Assembly (NCBI GenBank): GCA_020635205.1
Contig: JACKAE010000004.1
Coordinates: 434,001-498,000, forward strand
Reading direction: 5' to 3'
Length of the DNA stretch: 64,000 nt
DNA from: Ignavibacteria bacterium
Lineage (GTDB): Bacteria > Bacteroidota > Ignavibacteria > OLB7
In this document: in pieces, positions 27,765 to 37,500 of the stretch
Position numbering within the stretch: the first letter of the stretch is position 1
Layout: every line of letters begins with the position of its first letter
Notes under the pieces: model-generated
The model's database searches: none
Told to the model about the DNA's origin: nothing
The model's input: the letters and a program-made list of their open reading frames with translations, nothing else
Position numbers and translations under genes: made by a program

Positions 27765-28053
27765 AGAGTGAGGAGGCAAAGGGAGAGATGATCCGGAGAA
27801 AAGACCAACTGGTAATCTCGTCAGTAGTATCCAGGGATTACTACCTACTTAGATAACGGCACTTAGATTCCTATACCAGTTAGCTCTACGAGTAGAATGA
27901 GAACTCTGTATCGCTGTCACTTAAGAGCTTGCTGTAATCATCGTGTAGTCCAAACTATGTGATAGAATATGCAATAGAGCGTCAACAGCGAATCTATATA
28001 TGCTGCGATATCGTTCCTCGACTGTTCCTCCGAAGCAAGTGCAAGCAGCAACC

Positions 28054-28101
28054 TGCCCCGAAGGGGCTACCGATACATAGCCGGGGATGCCAATCCCCGG
28101 A
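28054..28101. repeat. Composite palindrome element, partial copy A
   Basis: GCCCCGAAGGGGC (28055-28067) and CCGGGGATGCCAATCCCCGG (28081-28100) are the same hairpin modules found in the long copies at 47956-48157 and 58745-58996. It lies about 100 bases left of the element's left repeat. Confidence 0.8.
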
Positions 28102-28197
28102 ACATGTGGATTCATTCATACAAAAATACCCTTTCCTGAAAGTTTTCCCACATTTTCCTTCCACCTGACTACACGTAAACCCATGCTAAACCGTCAG

Positions 28198-28218
28198 ATG
28201 TTTGACCTATGTTGTACC
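28198..28218. repeat. Candidate left attachment site (21-bp direct repeat)
   Basis: Perfect match to 47871-47891. It is in the leader of the integrase gene. Confidence 0.7.
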
Positions 28219-28244
28219 AATAACATGAACAAACCTCTATACTC

Positions 28245-29543
28245 ATGGCAACGGCAAAAATCGTTCTCCGCAAGAAAAAGAACACCGACGGAACTTTCCC
28301 ACTGGCGCTGCGCATCACCAAAGACCGGAAAAGCTCTTACGTCTATCTCGGCTATCGCTGCCAAGAAAAGGACTGGGATGCCACCGCGCAAAGGGTGCGC
28401 AAATCCCACCCTAACGCGCAACGGCTGAATACCTTTCTCATGCAGACGCTGGCGGATGCGGGTAACGTCATGCTGGACTTTGACATGCAGCGCAAACAAT
28501 CATCCGCCAAGACCCTCAAAAAGAAAATCAAGCCTACGGGCGAGAGCATGTTCTTTGCCCGTGCCGCCCTCTATCTTGATCGTATGAAGGAGGCTGGCAA
28601 TTACAACTGCTGGTCGCCGGAAACCTCCCGTGTCCGCCTGTTCAAGGAATTTGTACTCGGCACGGAAGCGATAGAAGACGAACTGCCCAAACGCAAGGGG
28701 TTACGCAAACACCCGCCCTGCACCGGAGTCCTGCCCGGCACGGACGTACCGTTCCAGCATATTGACGTTGCCTTGCTCACGCAGTTCAAAATCTATCTCA
28801 AGGCACAACGCAAGATCAGTGACCGCACCATTGCCAATTACCTGATAACGATCCAGACGATATTTAGTCATGCGATTAAGGAAGGCGTTCTCGATGAAAA
28901 ATGCTTCCCCTTCGGCAAGGACAAAATCCGCATCAAGCTGCCGAAAAGCCAAAAGGTAGGACTGACAAAGGATGACGTGGAAAGACTGGAAGCCGTAGAA
29001 CTCACCGACCCCCTGCACACCGCCGCCCGTGATCTTTGGCTGACGTCCTTTTACTTCGCCGGAATGCGTGCCGGTGACGTGCTGCAAATGAAATGGTCAG
29101 ACATCAGGGAAGGCCGCTTGTACTACACAATGGGCAAGAACAACAAACCAGTATCGCTGAAAGTCCCGGACAAGGCAAAAGAAATCCTCGAACGCTACAA
29201 AGCCGACCAGACGGGAGCGGAAGATGACGTTTTCCCCTTCCTCAAAGATGTGCCGGACACACTGGACACCTTCTCAAGAAAACAAAAAATCTCCGCCACC
29301 ATAAAAAAGTGCGACAGGCTTTTGCGCGAACACATCGCCCCCGCCGCACACATCACCGGAAAACTCTCCCTCCACATTGCCCGCCACACCTTCGCCACCC
29401 TCGCAGGCGACAAAATCCCTATCCAGATGTTGCAGAAACTATACCGTCACTCCGACATCAAAACCACGCTCGGCTATCAGGCCAACTTCATCAACCAAGC
29501 CGCGGATGAGGCTTTGGATAGGGTGGTGGGGGGAGACTTTTAG
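28245..29543 (+). CDS. Tyrosine recombinase / integrase, Bacteroidota-type
   Basis: A 432-residue site-specific recombinase. An N-terminal Arm DNA-binding domain (ATAKIVLRKKKNTDGTFPLAL, YLGYRCQEKDWD) is followed by a SAM-like core-binding domain and the catalytic domain. Catalytic residues seen are Arg275 (AGMRAGD), the HxxRH block (LHIARHTFAT), the later LYRHSD histidine and the nucleophile Tyr411 (TTLGYQ). Integrases of this architecture drive integration of conjugative and mobilisable elements in Bacteroidota. The gene lies 27 bases inside the left 21-bp repeat and reads into the element. Its base and codon use are cleaner and more GC-rich than the DNA to its left. Confidence 0.95.
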   Translation: MATAKIVLRKKKNTDGTFPLALRITKDRKSSYVYLGYRCQEKDWDATAQRVRKSHPNAQRLNTFLMQTLADAGNVMLDFDMQRKQSSAKTLKKKIKPTGESMFFARAALYLDRMKEAGNYNCWSPETSRVRLFKEFVLGTEAIEDELPKRKGLRKHPPCTGVLPGTDVPFQHIDVALLTQFKIYLKAQRKISDRTIANYLITIQTIFSHAIKEGVLDEKCFPFGKDKIRIKLPKSQKVGLTKDDVERLEAVELTDPLHTAARDLWLTSFYFAGMRAGDVLQMKWSDIREGRLYYTMGKNNKPVSLKVPDKAKEILERYKADQTGAEDDVFPFLKDVPDTLDTFSRKQKISATIKKCDRLLREHIAPAAHITGKLSLHIARHTFATLAGDKIPIQMLQKLYRHSDIKTTLGYQANFINQAADEALDRVVGGDF

Positions 29544-29571
29544 CACGCTGGAAAATGGAAGCTCTACCTTT

Positions 29572-30312
29572 CTACTTCTTGTTGCCAACATCAGATGTTT
29601 CGTCTAAAATTTTATTGACAATACTTTCTATCTTATCAAAGCTGGCTACCATATCCTGAGAGTACTTAGCAACTGTTGGAAGTATCTTTTTACCATCTTT
29701 ATCAACGGGCACAATATTTGCAATATTACAAATTTGTGAAAAATTTGGAATGTGTCTACTAAAATCATTTAATAAAGTTGCAAGCTGTTCATAACTGTCA
29801 GAGACAATCATTGAGCCGTCTTGCCTAAATAGCCCGGTTGATTTTAGCTCGTCGATTATGTATTTTTGTGCTTGCGCTACTAAATTAACGACACGCCATA
29901 TTTGTTCGACAGACTTCTCGAATGGAGCAGATGAGCCATCTACAATGTCGAGATAGTTAGTTTCAAAATTTTTTACATGTCTATCTATTTCATTACGTAG
30001 TTGACTAAGGTACGCGTCAATCTTTGACTTTATACTTTTGCTTGACTCCTCTATAAATCTCAAGCATTTGCTTTGAACTAACCTGTGTGAAACTCCCAAT
30101 GAATGCGTTAATTTGACTCCAGACCGATTGATGGAACGCGTCACTAATGTACCAATACAAACGAACGCGGCTACTTGAAGTAGTGGGTAGTGATTTGAAA
30201 CAACGGTTTGATCAAAATTGGAGATCACAATTGTGTATACAACATATCCCAAGTCTGTTCCAGCGAATGCGATCACAGCGATTTCAAGTCCGGTGAGGTC
30301 ATAAGTTCTCAT
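29572..30312 (-). CDS. Hypothetical membrane-anchored coiled-coil protein
   Basis: A 246-residue protein with two N-terminal membrane helices (about residues 8-32 and 43-62), then a long helical cytoplasmic part with charged repeats (SKSIKSKIDAYLSQLRNEID, DKIESIVNKILDE). No family is recognised. It ends 29 bases from the convergent integrase stop. Sequence is AT-richer than the integrase. It may belong with the next gene upstream, from which a strong terminator separates it. Confidence 0.65.
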   Translation of the reverse strand: MRTYDLTGLEIAVIAFAGTDLGYVVYTIVISNFDQTVVSNHYPLLQVAAFVCIGTLVTRSINRSGVKLTHSLGVSHRLVQSKCLRFIEESSKSIKSKIDAYLSQLRNEIDRHVKNFETNYLDIVDGSSAPFEKSVEQIWRVVNLVAQAQKYIIDELKSTGLFRQDGSMIVSDSYEQLATLLNDFSRHIPNFSQICNIANIVPVDKDGKKILPTVAKYSQDMVASFDKIESIVNKILDETSDVGNKK

Positions 30313-30321
30313 GCTCTTGCC

Positions 30322-30354
30322 ACACTAAAAAAAGCCCTATCTACGATAGGGCTT
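30322..30354 (-). terminator. Strong Rho-independent terminator
   Basis: A 10-bp perfect stem AAGCCCTATC / GATAGGGCTT (30332-30341, 30345-30354) has a 3-base loop. On the minus strand it is followed by TTTTT and ends the gene at 30381-30932. Confidence 0.9.
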
Positions 30355-30380
30355 GAATAAGGTTTTTATAAGACAAAAGG

Positions 30381-30932
30381 TTAAGTAGAAAAAACCTCGT
30401 CGATTTTTTTACCGAGCATCTGAGGATCATTCTCATAAGGTTTGTATAATTCAGAATTAACTATTGTCTCAATAAAATATATTGTTGGTGGTGGGACATT
30501 GTCAGAGAATGAAATCACGTCCCATATATTGCCGAACTCTCTAGGCCACCTCTGAGCAAACTCTCTAAAAACAGGCTCTAGAGTAACATAAGAATCTACA
30601 TAAGCATTCTGCAAATCAAGAACAATTTTTTTTTGCTCAGCAAAGGCTTTTTTTAATGTCTCCTTAAGGCGATCATATAGATCGCTATATCCAGATTCCG
30701 GAGTTGTCACCAAGGCAATTGAACCTTGTGGAAGTTTACCAGCTTCATTAAAGCGAGCTTCTATATCAACGTCATATGGCATTTTACATCTTTGAGTTTT
30801 TCTGGTGTTAGTACAAGTCTGATCTGGACAGAAAGACTTGCTATTTCCTGAATTTTGATCAGTGGACTCGAACTCTCCGATTTTGAATAGTCTTAAAAAA
30901 AGCCTTTTCAAGAAGTCCGGTTTTTTCTCCAC
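30381..30932 (-). CDS. Hypothetical protein with Cys-rich N-terminal segment
   Basis: A 183-residue soluble protein. The start is a GTG at 30932 with GAGGAG eight bases upstream, which fixes it. Residues about 35-50 contain three cysteines (FCPDQTCTNTRKTQRC) that could bind metal. The following 110 residues look like one alpha/beta domain (GSIALVTTPESGY, KKIVLDLQNAYVDSYVTLEP) with some likeness to small STAS-type folds, but I do not recognise a family. It has its own terminator. Confidence 0.65.
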   Translation of the reverse strand: MEKKPDFLKRLFLRLFKIGEFESTDQNSGNSKSFCPDQTCTNTRKTQRCKMPYDVDIEARFNEAGKLPQGSIALVTTPESGYSDLYDRLKETLKKAFAEQKKIVLDLQNAYVDSYVTLEPVFREFAQRWPREFGNIWDVISFSDNVPPPTIYFIETIVNSELYKPYENDPQMLGKKIDEVFST

Positions 30933-31257
30933 AATTCATCTCCTCAAAACCACAAAACCAATCTACAAAAAACGAACTTCATTATGGATCACGATCCCAC
31001 CAGAGTCAAGCCATAAATCTGATCTGCTTTTTGAGGAGGTCAGGCTTGCCCGGAGCAACGGTTGAGAGGGGTTTGGATTGTGTCCGTTGTCGGGGGAATT
31101 ATTCTCAAGGTTATTCTCCATAAAAGTTCTCTTGTTACCCCTACAGGTTCCGGCAACGCTGCTTCGGGGATGGCATTTTTCAGAATTTTATTCCTCGTCA
31201 ATCAGCCCTCTTGCTGCCCCAAAATCAGGGTCTTTGTCGTGGTCATGCCCGAAAAGT
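30933..31257. other. Intergenic region
   Basis: Holds the ribosome-binding site and presumably the promoter of the 30381-30932 gene at its left side. Open frames on the plus strand here are short and lack protein-like composition. Nothing else seen. Confidence 0.4.
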
Positions 31258-31506
31258 TTACGGGTTGGGGCGAGAATTGTACCCCATCTTCTCCACCGCC
31301 TTTTGAAGTTCGCTGATGAGGTCATGAAGAGTGGCGGCGATCCAGTCGGCTTTTTGGTTGCGGATGTCTTCGGGTTCCATGCAGACGACAAAGATGGCGA
31401 GGAGGTCCTGGAAGCTTTGCTCCAGCATGTCTTTCAGGTCTTCAGTGAGGAGGTTGCCGAAACGATGCTGGTTTGGGTTCTGTCGGTGTCCGTTTGTGGA
31501 TGTCAT
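31258..31506 (-). CDS. Small hypothetical protein, paralogue of 31699-31920
   Basis: An 82-residue, mostly helical protein. Its centre (LLAIFVVCMEPEDIRNQKAD, then LHDLISELQKAVEKM) aligns with the neighbouring small frame (LLAVFLTTLEPTRPGKDRRA, then LKTVIHDLQETLSRL), which supports both being real. Function unknown; small accessory proteins of this kind are common in integrative elements. Confidence 0.5.
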   Translation of the reverse strand: MTSTNGHRQNPNQHRFGNLLTEDLKDMLEQSFQDLLAIFVVCMEPEDIRNQKADWIAATLHDLISELQKAVEKMGYNSRPNP

Positions 31507-31698
31507 GCGCGTACCTTGATTAAAGTATGTGGGAATCTCCTTTGTTCTGCCACGTTCGGCCTTTGCGGGGAGCTTTTTGAAGGTGGCAAGCTATCGACTC
31601 CCTGTCGCTGAATCCAGAATCATTCTGAATCTTCGTGAATCACTTTGAATCATTTGTAGGTGCTGTCCGGTCTTGCGGATATTCTCCCGTATGCAATG

Positions 31699-31920
31699 TC
31701 AGTGCGGTGGCCGGAGGCGGCTGAGGGTTTCTTGCAGATCATGGATTACGGTTTTGAGCTGGCCACTGATCCTAGCTCTGCGGTCTTTGCCGGGACGGGT
31801 TGGTTCGAGGGTGGTGAGAAAGACGGCAAGGAGGATGGAAATACTGCGCTCGGTGACGGTATGGAGGTGGGATTTTTGGAGGTCTTCGGTTCCGTTTGTT
31901 TTGTTGAGAGGAGAGGACAT
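31699..31920 (-). CDS. Small hypothetical protein, paralogue of 31258-31506
   Basis: A 73-residue helical protein sharing an LLA(I/V)F...EP...LQ pattern with the gene 190 bases downstream. The ATG at 31920 has GAGAAAG upstream. Function unknown. Confidence 0.45.
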   Translation of the reverse strand: MSSPLNKTNGTEDLQKSHLHTVTERSISILLAVFLTTLEPTRPGKDRRARISGQLKTVIHDLQETLSRLRPPH

Positions 31921-31959
31921 GTGTATGCTTTCTCTCGGTTGGTAGATGATGTTTTGGTT

Positions 31960-31993
31960 AGCCTCTTCCGGTGTTCCGGAGGGGGCTTTTTTT
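31960..31993 (+). terminator. Rho-independent terminator reading rightward
   Basis: A 12-bp stem AGCCTCTTCCGG / CCGGAGGGGGCT (with two G-U pairs, loop 4) is followed by seven T. It points right although the neighbouring small genes are on the minus strand, so it may end an unrecognised plus-strand transcript. Confidence 0.6.
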
Positions 31994-32870
31994 GTGGGCG
32001 GTGGGGCGGTCAGGGGGAGAATTCTTAAGCCGGATGGTCTGTGTTTTTGGTGACGATGGTATGCAAACCAGTCTCCTTTCGGGTGTTGGCGGTGCTATTT
32101 TGCTGGCAGGAAAAAACCCTTTGTTTTCAGTCCTCCTCTCCCCTTAAGCTATACTAAGGGAAGATGTCTGATGGGTTTTGTTTAACGGACGTTGATGAGA
32201 TTTTGGAGCTGTGCAAAGGCTGTTTGGAGGGTGCTGATGTCGGCGCGAGGAGCCGGAGGCGACGAGCGACGGCGGGAGAGAAAAATTTTCGGTTGTCGGG
32301 TGGTGTGTTCAGCGTGAGAAACTAGCGGGTAAATTTTGGGGGAGAGATGGTGGGTTGTCGGATGGGTGATGGGAAGCAAAAGTTCACCCTGTGTGTGGGG
32401 AAGAAATTTCTGCGCTGTGATGATGGGCAGAAGTGCCGCCGGATGTGCGATGATGAGGCATAACATTACCCAACGTTAACGGGGGTTAAGTCGCCGTTGA
32501 GGGGGTTTTAGAAGGCTGTGATGTGGTGTTCTGTTTGTGTGGTGGTGAGGATAACAAAAGACCTTTTCCATGCTTTAGAGACGATCTGTGCGCCATTCGA
32601 CGGTCATAAAGATGCAACTGACCATCCCTCGCTCTTTCCCGGCATGAACGCAGGCTTGGGAGGGTGGTGGAACAGAGTGCAAGGCTGATCGTGCAGTGTA
32701 TGCGGATGCGACAGCATGAGGGAAAGGTTTTTGCTGGAGGATGGCGGCCTGTACGAGGCGCGGTAATGCGCGATCACTTGTCTTGGCCTTGCACGGCGTG
32801 GAGCCATCCCCCATCTTTGCGCGTGACGGGGAAGGAGCATAGTAGTGTATCCTCTGCCAGTCTCTGATTT
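31994..32870. other. GC-rich region without a supportable gene
   Basis: Two minus-strand frames exist (32182-32466, 94 codons; 32575-32880, 101 codons, TTG start) but neither has convincing protein composition or a ribosome-binding site. A short hairpin CCCTTA/TAAGGG lies at 32141-32160. Confidence 0.4.
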
Positions 32871-33455
32871 TTAGTCGCAAGGGACGACTGTGTGCAACTC
32901 TTGATTTGCACCTGTTTCAGTACGGAGTAGCAGTTTTGTGATAATCATAGCCATATTGTCAGCATATCCCTGCTTCTCAAGATCACGTAATCCTTGCCCA
33001 ATATCATCTGGTCCCCAAAAGAACATGTCTGCGCTATGACAGTATTCTTTCAATGTGTCGATTCTGTTCTTGTGAACCTTTGCGGCTATCAAGCCCACTT
33101 TCACTTTCGTTTCTTCATTGCATTCGCCAGAGTTCAGCAATGCTTGGCGCAGTGTGCCGATAACAAGGTCACGGTACATGTCATTTGTTAAGAGTTTATA
33201 CTTATCCCAACGAGGCGTAGAATGCGTAACATGTTCGGGATAAACACCATTTGAATCCAGATAGGACTTTACTTCCAGCAAGTAAAGCGTATTTGTTTTC
33301 ATGCAAAGCGCCACTACATCAATGTCAGGTCTTGGCATAGATGGCTTGCCCAACCGGGCTTTATCTTCTTTTGAAAGGTTGACCTTAACATTTGTTTTCA
33401 CCCAATACCCTTTCTGCTCCAACAAAATCCGGATAAGTTGTTCAAATTGGTTCAT
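32871..33455 (-). CDS. Putative PD-(D/E)xK-fold nuclease
   Basis: A 194-residue protein. Residues about 1-90 contain the restriction-endonuclease-like core: an N-terminal helix (FEQLIRILLEQKGYWV), the acidic motif RPDIDVVAL and the E-x-K motif LEVKSY about 15 residues later. The rest is helical, ending without further motifs. Such domains cut or bind nucleic acid and occur in restriction, Abi and other defence proteins. It lies 63 bases downstream of the 309-residue protein gene on the same strand, and the two probably form an operon. Specific function is inferred from motifs only. Confidence 0.65.
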   Translation of the reverse strand: MNQFEQLIRILLEQKGYWVKTNVKVNLSKEDKARLGKPSMPRPDIDVVALCMKTNTLYLLEVKSYLDSNGVYPEHVTHSTPRWDKYKLLTNDMYRDLVIGTLRQALLNSGECNEETKVKVGLIAAKVHKNRIDTLKEYCHSADMFFWGPDDIGQGLRDLEKQGYADNMAMIITKLLLRTETGANQELHTVVPCD

Positions 33456-33518
33456 GGTATTATCGCATTGAATCTATTTGGAAATAACAGTGCACGTCTC
33501 TTGCCTTGCCCGGTGTTA

Positions 33519-34448
33519 TTAACCCCGGCTACCACTATGACGTTCAACAATTTTGTTCAAGTTCGCTGTGATCTTCTTGCGGCTTTCCTGCCTTGCCTTC
33601 GCCCTTTCCAGATCGTCAAGGATCATGAACAGGAAGTCTTTGACAGGTTCGAAATACGCAAGGCATTCCTCATCAGAAAGTTCATGTACGCCCTTGCTCA
33701 AGAACGCGTAGAGGGGCTTGTAATGCTCCACATCGTCAGGCAACTTGGTGAGAACACGCTCTATTTTCTCATCCATGCGCATAGAATGAAATTTCTGCTG
33801 CGCCTTATTTTCCCAGCCTTCTTCTTTGGCAAGCTCTGCTCCCAAAGACAAAATAAGCCGCTCATATACCCGCCGGAGATAGACGTAGGAACCAACTCCG
33901 ACACCATGCGCATATAAACCCAAAGCTGTGCCAATCTCTCGAACATCTCCCGTACTTATGACTTTGCGGAACCTTTTGTATGAAGAGTCTTCCATGTCAC
34001 GGATGGAAGGATATTGACCGATCTTCATCAGACTTGTTTCGGATACCCAGCTGGATATTATGAGTGGATGATTATCTAGCCTATTCTCATGTATACTGAA
34101 ATCATTATCATTCTGCCGAGAGCAGATGAATTCAGAAACCCATAATCCATGAACCCAAACTGTCGAAGGAATTCCTTTTCTTTCTGGAGTAGCTATAGAA
34201 GCTCCCATGAATCTCATATTGTAAAGGAAACTCCTTTCCACGCCTTCCTTACAGTAAATGGGTTTGCAAATAAATTGCTTGAACTGAAATGTACTTTTTT
34301 CACCGCAGCTAGGGCAAAATGTATCGACCGCTGTTGTTGAAGAAAGCAAGCTCCGTATTGCGCTTGTATTTTCTTCACTCAAGCGAATGCCTTGATACAG
34401 AGGGAACGTTGTATAGTATTCCTGTGGGGACGGTATTTCTTCTTGCAT
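33519..34448 (-). CDS. Hypothetical protein with CxxC zinc motif, partner of nuclease-like gene
   Basis: A 309-residue soluble protein. Near residue 45 a CPSCGEKSTF pair of cysteines with a later CKPIYC forms a plausible zinc ribbon. The middle is beta-rich; the C-terminal third is helical (YLRRVYERLILSLG, LYAFLSKGVHELSDEECLAYF), a pattern seen in HEPN/DUF4145-like helical domains of defence-associated proteins, though I cannot confirm membership. The ATG at 34448 is the first gene of a likely two-gene unit with the PD-(D/E)xK-like gene. Confidence 0.65.
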   Translation of the reverse strand: MQEEIPSPQEYYTTFPLYQGIRLSEENTSAIRSLLSSTTAVDTFCPSCGEKSTFQFKQFICKPIYCKEGVERSFLYNMRFMGASIATPERKGIPSTVWVHGLWVSEFICSRQNDNDFSIHENRLDNHPLIISSWVSETSLMKIGQYPSIRDMEDSSYKRFRKVISTGDVREIGTALGLYAHGVGVGSYVYLRRVYERLILSLGAELAKEEGWENKAQQKFHSMRMDEKIERVLTKLPDDVEHYKPLYAFLSKGVHELSDEECLAYFEPVKDFLFMILDDLERAKARQESRKKITANLNKIVERHSGSRG

Positions 34449-34530
34449 GATACGTAGCTATTGATGTTAATGCCGACCTGATAATTTAGGCAAGAAAGAG
34501 TTTTCCTGCCCCCCTCTTCTACACAAGAAA

Positions 34531-34567
34531 GGCAACCCCCGCGCTGTCATGTTGCGCAAGGGTTGCC
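34531..34567 (-). terminator. Terminator after the 1,798-residue T9SS gene
   Basis: The stem GGCAACCC / GGGTTGCC (34531-34538, 34560-34567) has an inner GCGC/GCGC pairing. On the minus strand it is followed by TTTCTTG. Confidence 0.75.
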
Positions 34568-34592
34568 CTATGATGCTCGGTACTATGTCCTG

Positions 34593-37500
34593 TTACTCTA
34601 CATGAATCCTGCTGGTAGCAATTGTGCCGTTCGTTTCCGCCTTGACCAGATAGATGCCCGGCTTGACGTTGGAGAGATCGACGGCGACGGTGTAGATGCC
34701 TCTTGTTTCTGCCTCTATTGCCGGGAGGGTGGCGAGGTGTTCGCCGAGCAGGCTCCAGACGGAGACTGTGACCGTGCCGGGATTCTGTACGGTGACCCGG
34801 ACTTCTGCGCGGTCTTTGGCCGGGTTGGGGATGATCTGGACGCGGAGAATGCTTTCTCCCGCTTCATTCCCTGTCTGCCCCTCGATCTGCCACGGGCTTG
34901 AGCGTTTGGGCAGGGCGAGACTTGTCGAGTCCTCACGATAGAAGGTGAACCCGCCGCTGACATCATAGGATATGCCTGCACTTGTAAACGTCCGCATCCG
35001 GCACCACAACACTGTTCCCGGACTTCCCAACAGGTAGGAGGGGATTTCCAGTTCCTCGTTCACATAAGCGTCAAGCGTGTCCAGACCACGGGCTGTGATT
35101 GTATCGCTCCGCCACACAACAACCGAGTCGGATGCGCGTACTACTTCAACGACATTGTAGATGTTCGCCGGTGCGCTCCGTACAAAGTCCCACGGCATAC
35201 CGTTCAACACATTGGCAATGCTGTCTCCTGCAGCCACGATCCGGCGCACCTTGACCGGACCTCCTCCTTTCGTGAACAATCCCGTGCGCACTACGTTCTC
35301 TGCATTGGTCAGCCCATCCACGACCGTTTTGCCCTCCTTCGCGCCGTTGAAGAATGTTGGTGGCAATCCCGGCGTGTTGTTCGGTGATGGCGGGTCACCC
35401 GGCACATGACGATCGTCGTCCGGGTGATCGACCGTTTCATGCCCAAAGGCCAGCCCCCACTGGAATTTCATCGGGAACTGCACATCGCAGTAGGGCGTGT
35501 TTCCCGCCAATTGTGCATGTGCGATAATGCCCCCGGTGGCCGGGATGCCTGCGAACAACTGCGGCAGGGGGTTTCCCGGCGTATTCAGCAATCGCGCCGG
35601 GAATCGCCAGACATCGTTTCCTTCCAGATTCTCACTCACAACGCGGGATGAGTCATCCGAACGGTGGAAGATGCTTGTCGCCTCGAACGGGTTCGATTCC
35701 AGCAACGGCACCAGCGTCATTGTCGGGTCTTTTCCCTCCCCGATGTCGCGCGGCTCGAACCAGCCGTAACGGTAGAGATATTGCGGGTGCGCCCGACCGT
35801 CCGGCGCGTCCTGCCAGAACCAGCTCAAGCCCCCCTCGGCCTGCAAGTCGAGCGTGGTGGAATCCATCAACGGGAACTCCGTCAGTGAGGGGCGCACATA
35901 TTCCGAGGCAACGAAGATCCAGCCGAACTTCTCTTTCAGCGGGCCGCCCCACCGATAGAGATTTGTCTCCCATTCTTTCAAGGGTTGTCCTGTACTGTTG
36001 TTGACCCCGCTGCTATCTCGGAATCGCAGCCCGATATTGATCTGTTCATTGTTCGCCTCGAACACCTCGAAGGCAACGCCGACGCGGACGGAATCGGCGG
36101 CAATGGACGGATGGTAGAACCCGCAGGCCGGGATGTTCTTCGTCACATGTTCTGCCACATCGACCCAGAGACCGGGGGAAGCGTCAGGGTGCGGAGATTC
36201 ATAATTGGGGAAGTTTGCCCCGATACGATGGTAGTATATGCGCTCGCCGAGTTGGCGGTTCCCTCCGGCACCCTGCTGGTAGGCAAGGTGGGCGAGATTG
36301 TAGAACTGCCAGTCTGCCGGGATTGCAATGGCAAGATCACTGATCGAATCAATATCCGCCGCCGTGCCGCTGACACGACCGGGATTGACGTTGAACCGGT
36401 CATAGGTCGGCACGTTGGCGAGCGTCGGATACTGGCAGATGAGGTTCACACCGGCACTCTCCGTACTGTATACATCGCTCAGCATCGTCGATTCCTTGGG
36501 ACCGAGTTCACCATTGACGGCGAGGAATTCACGCAAGGCCATGAGAGTGATGCCCGAGTCTTGCGCCGCCCACCCGATGATAAAACCGCCGAACCCGGTC
36601 TTGGCATCGACCACCGAGACGATTGCCGGTGTCATGGCTGGCGGCCCGGTCAGAGGGGACGCCGCCGAAAGTTGATGACGGAAAACATCCGATGCAGGGT
36701 TCAAGGTATCCAGACCAAGGCGCGTGAGTGGTGTTCCCTGCAAGAGTTGTGCTGTCTGCACTGAACGGAGTCCGGCAGAATCCCGCTCCCAGACAAAGCG
36801 TGTCAGGCCAAACCCGCCACGCGAGACGGCCAGAGCCGGAAAGAAATTCCTTGCAACGCGGGAACTGCTGACGATAACCGTATCGTCAGGGTCGGAGATC
36901 ATCACTTCCCGCGACCAGGCTCCGACTGAATCAACAGCGCGAGCATAGATAACCGAATCCCGCTCATAAACCACAATCCTGTCACGCGCGGCGGACGGCG
37001 TGGAAGGGTTCTCGCTGCGAACGGCATTGTTGTAGGCTGTGCCATATTCGCCAATCCCCTGCGTGACCGGTGTTACCCGGTACATCGCGCCCCAGCCCGG
37101 CTCCAGCCAGTCGAGTGCCAATGTGTCCCCGTAGGCAAGTCGCGCGTTCCACTCCCCTTCATACCCGACCTTTTCAATCACGGCACTATCTGCCAGAACA
37201 TCGGTGTTGTTTTTCAGGACAATGACCGGACGTCGAAAGTCAATACGACCGAGGCCGAGCGTGTCGTAATCATCCACAGACAAGGTATCGAAGATTGCCA
37301 GTGAATCGAGCAAGGCAAGCGTCGAGTCTGCATAGCGGATGGTATCCAGCGGCCACATGCGCCTGTTCGTCACGATGGCATATTGTGCATGGGCGCGGTA
37401 GGGAACGGTATCATAAAGACTCGGTCGATAGATCGTGACCTCGAGAAAGGTCGAGTCGGGAGGATCATACACCCCGCTCCCCACGTTCGCAGAGAAGTTC

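Noticed and set aside
31660..32028. 122-codon plus-strand frame
   Set aside because: It overlaps the better-supported small minus-strand gene and runs through the terminator with its T-tract.
32575..32880. 101-codon frame with TTG start
   Set aside because: No ribosome-binding site, overlaps the end of the nuclease-like gene, and composition looks non-coding.
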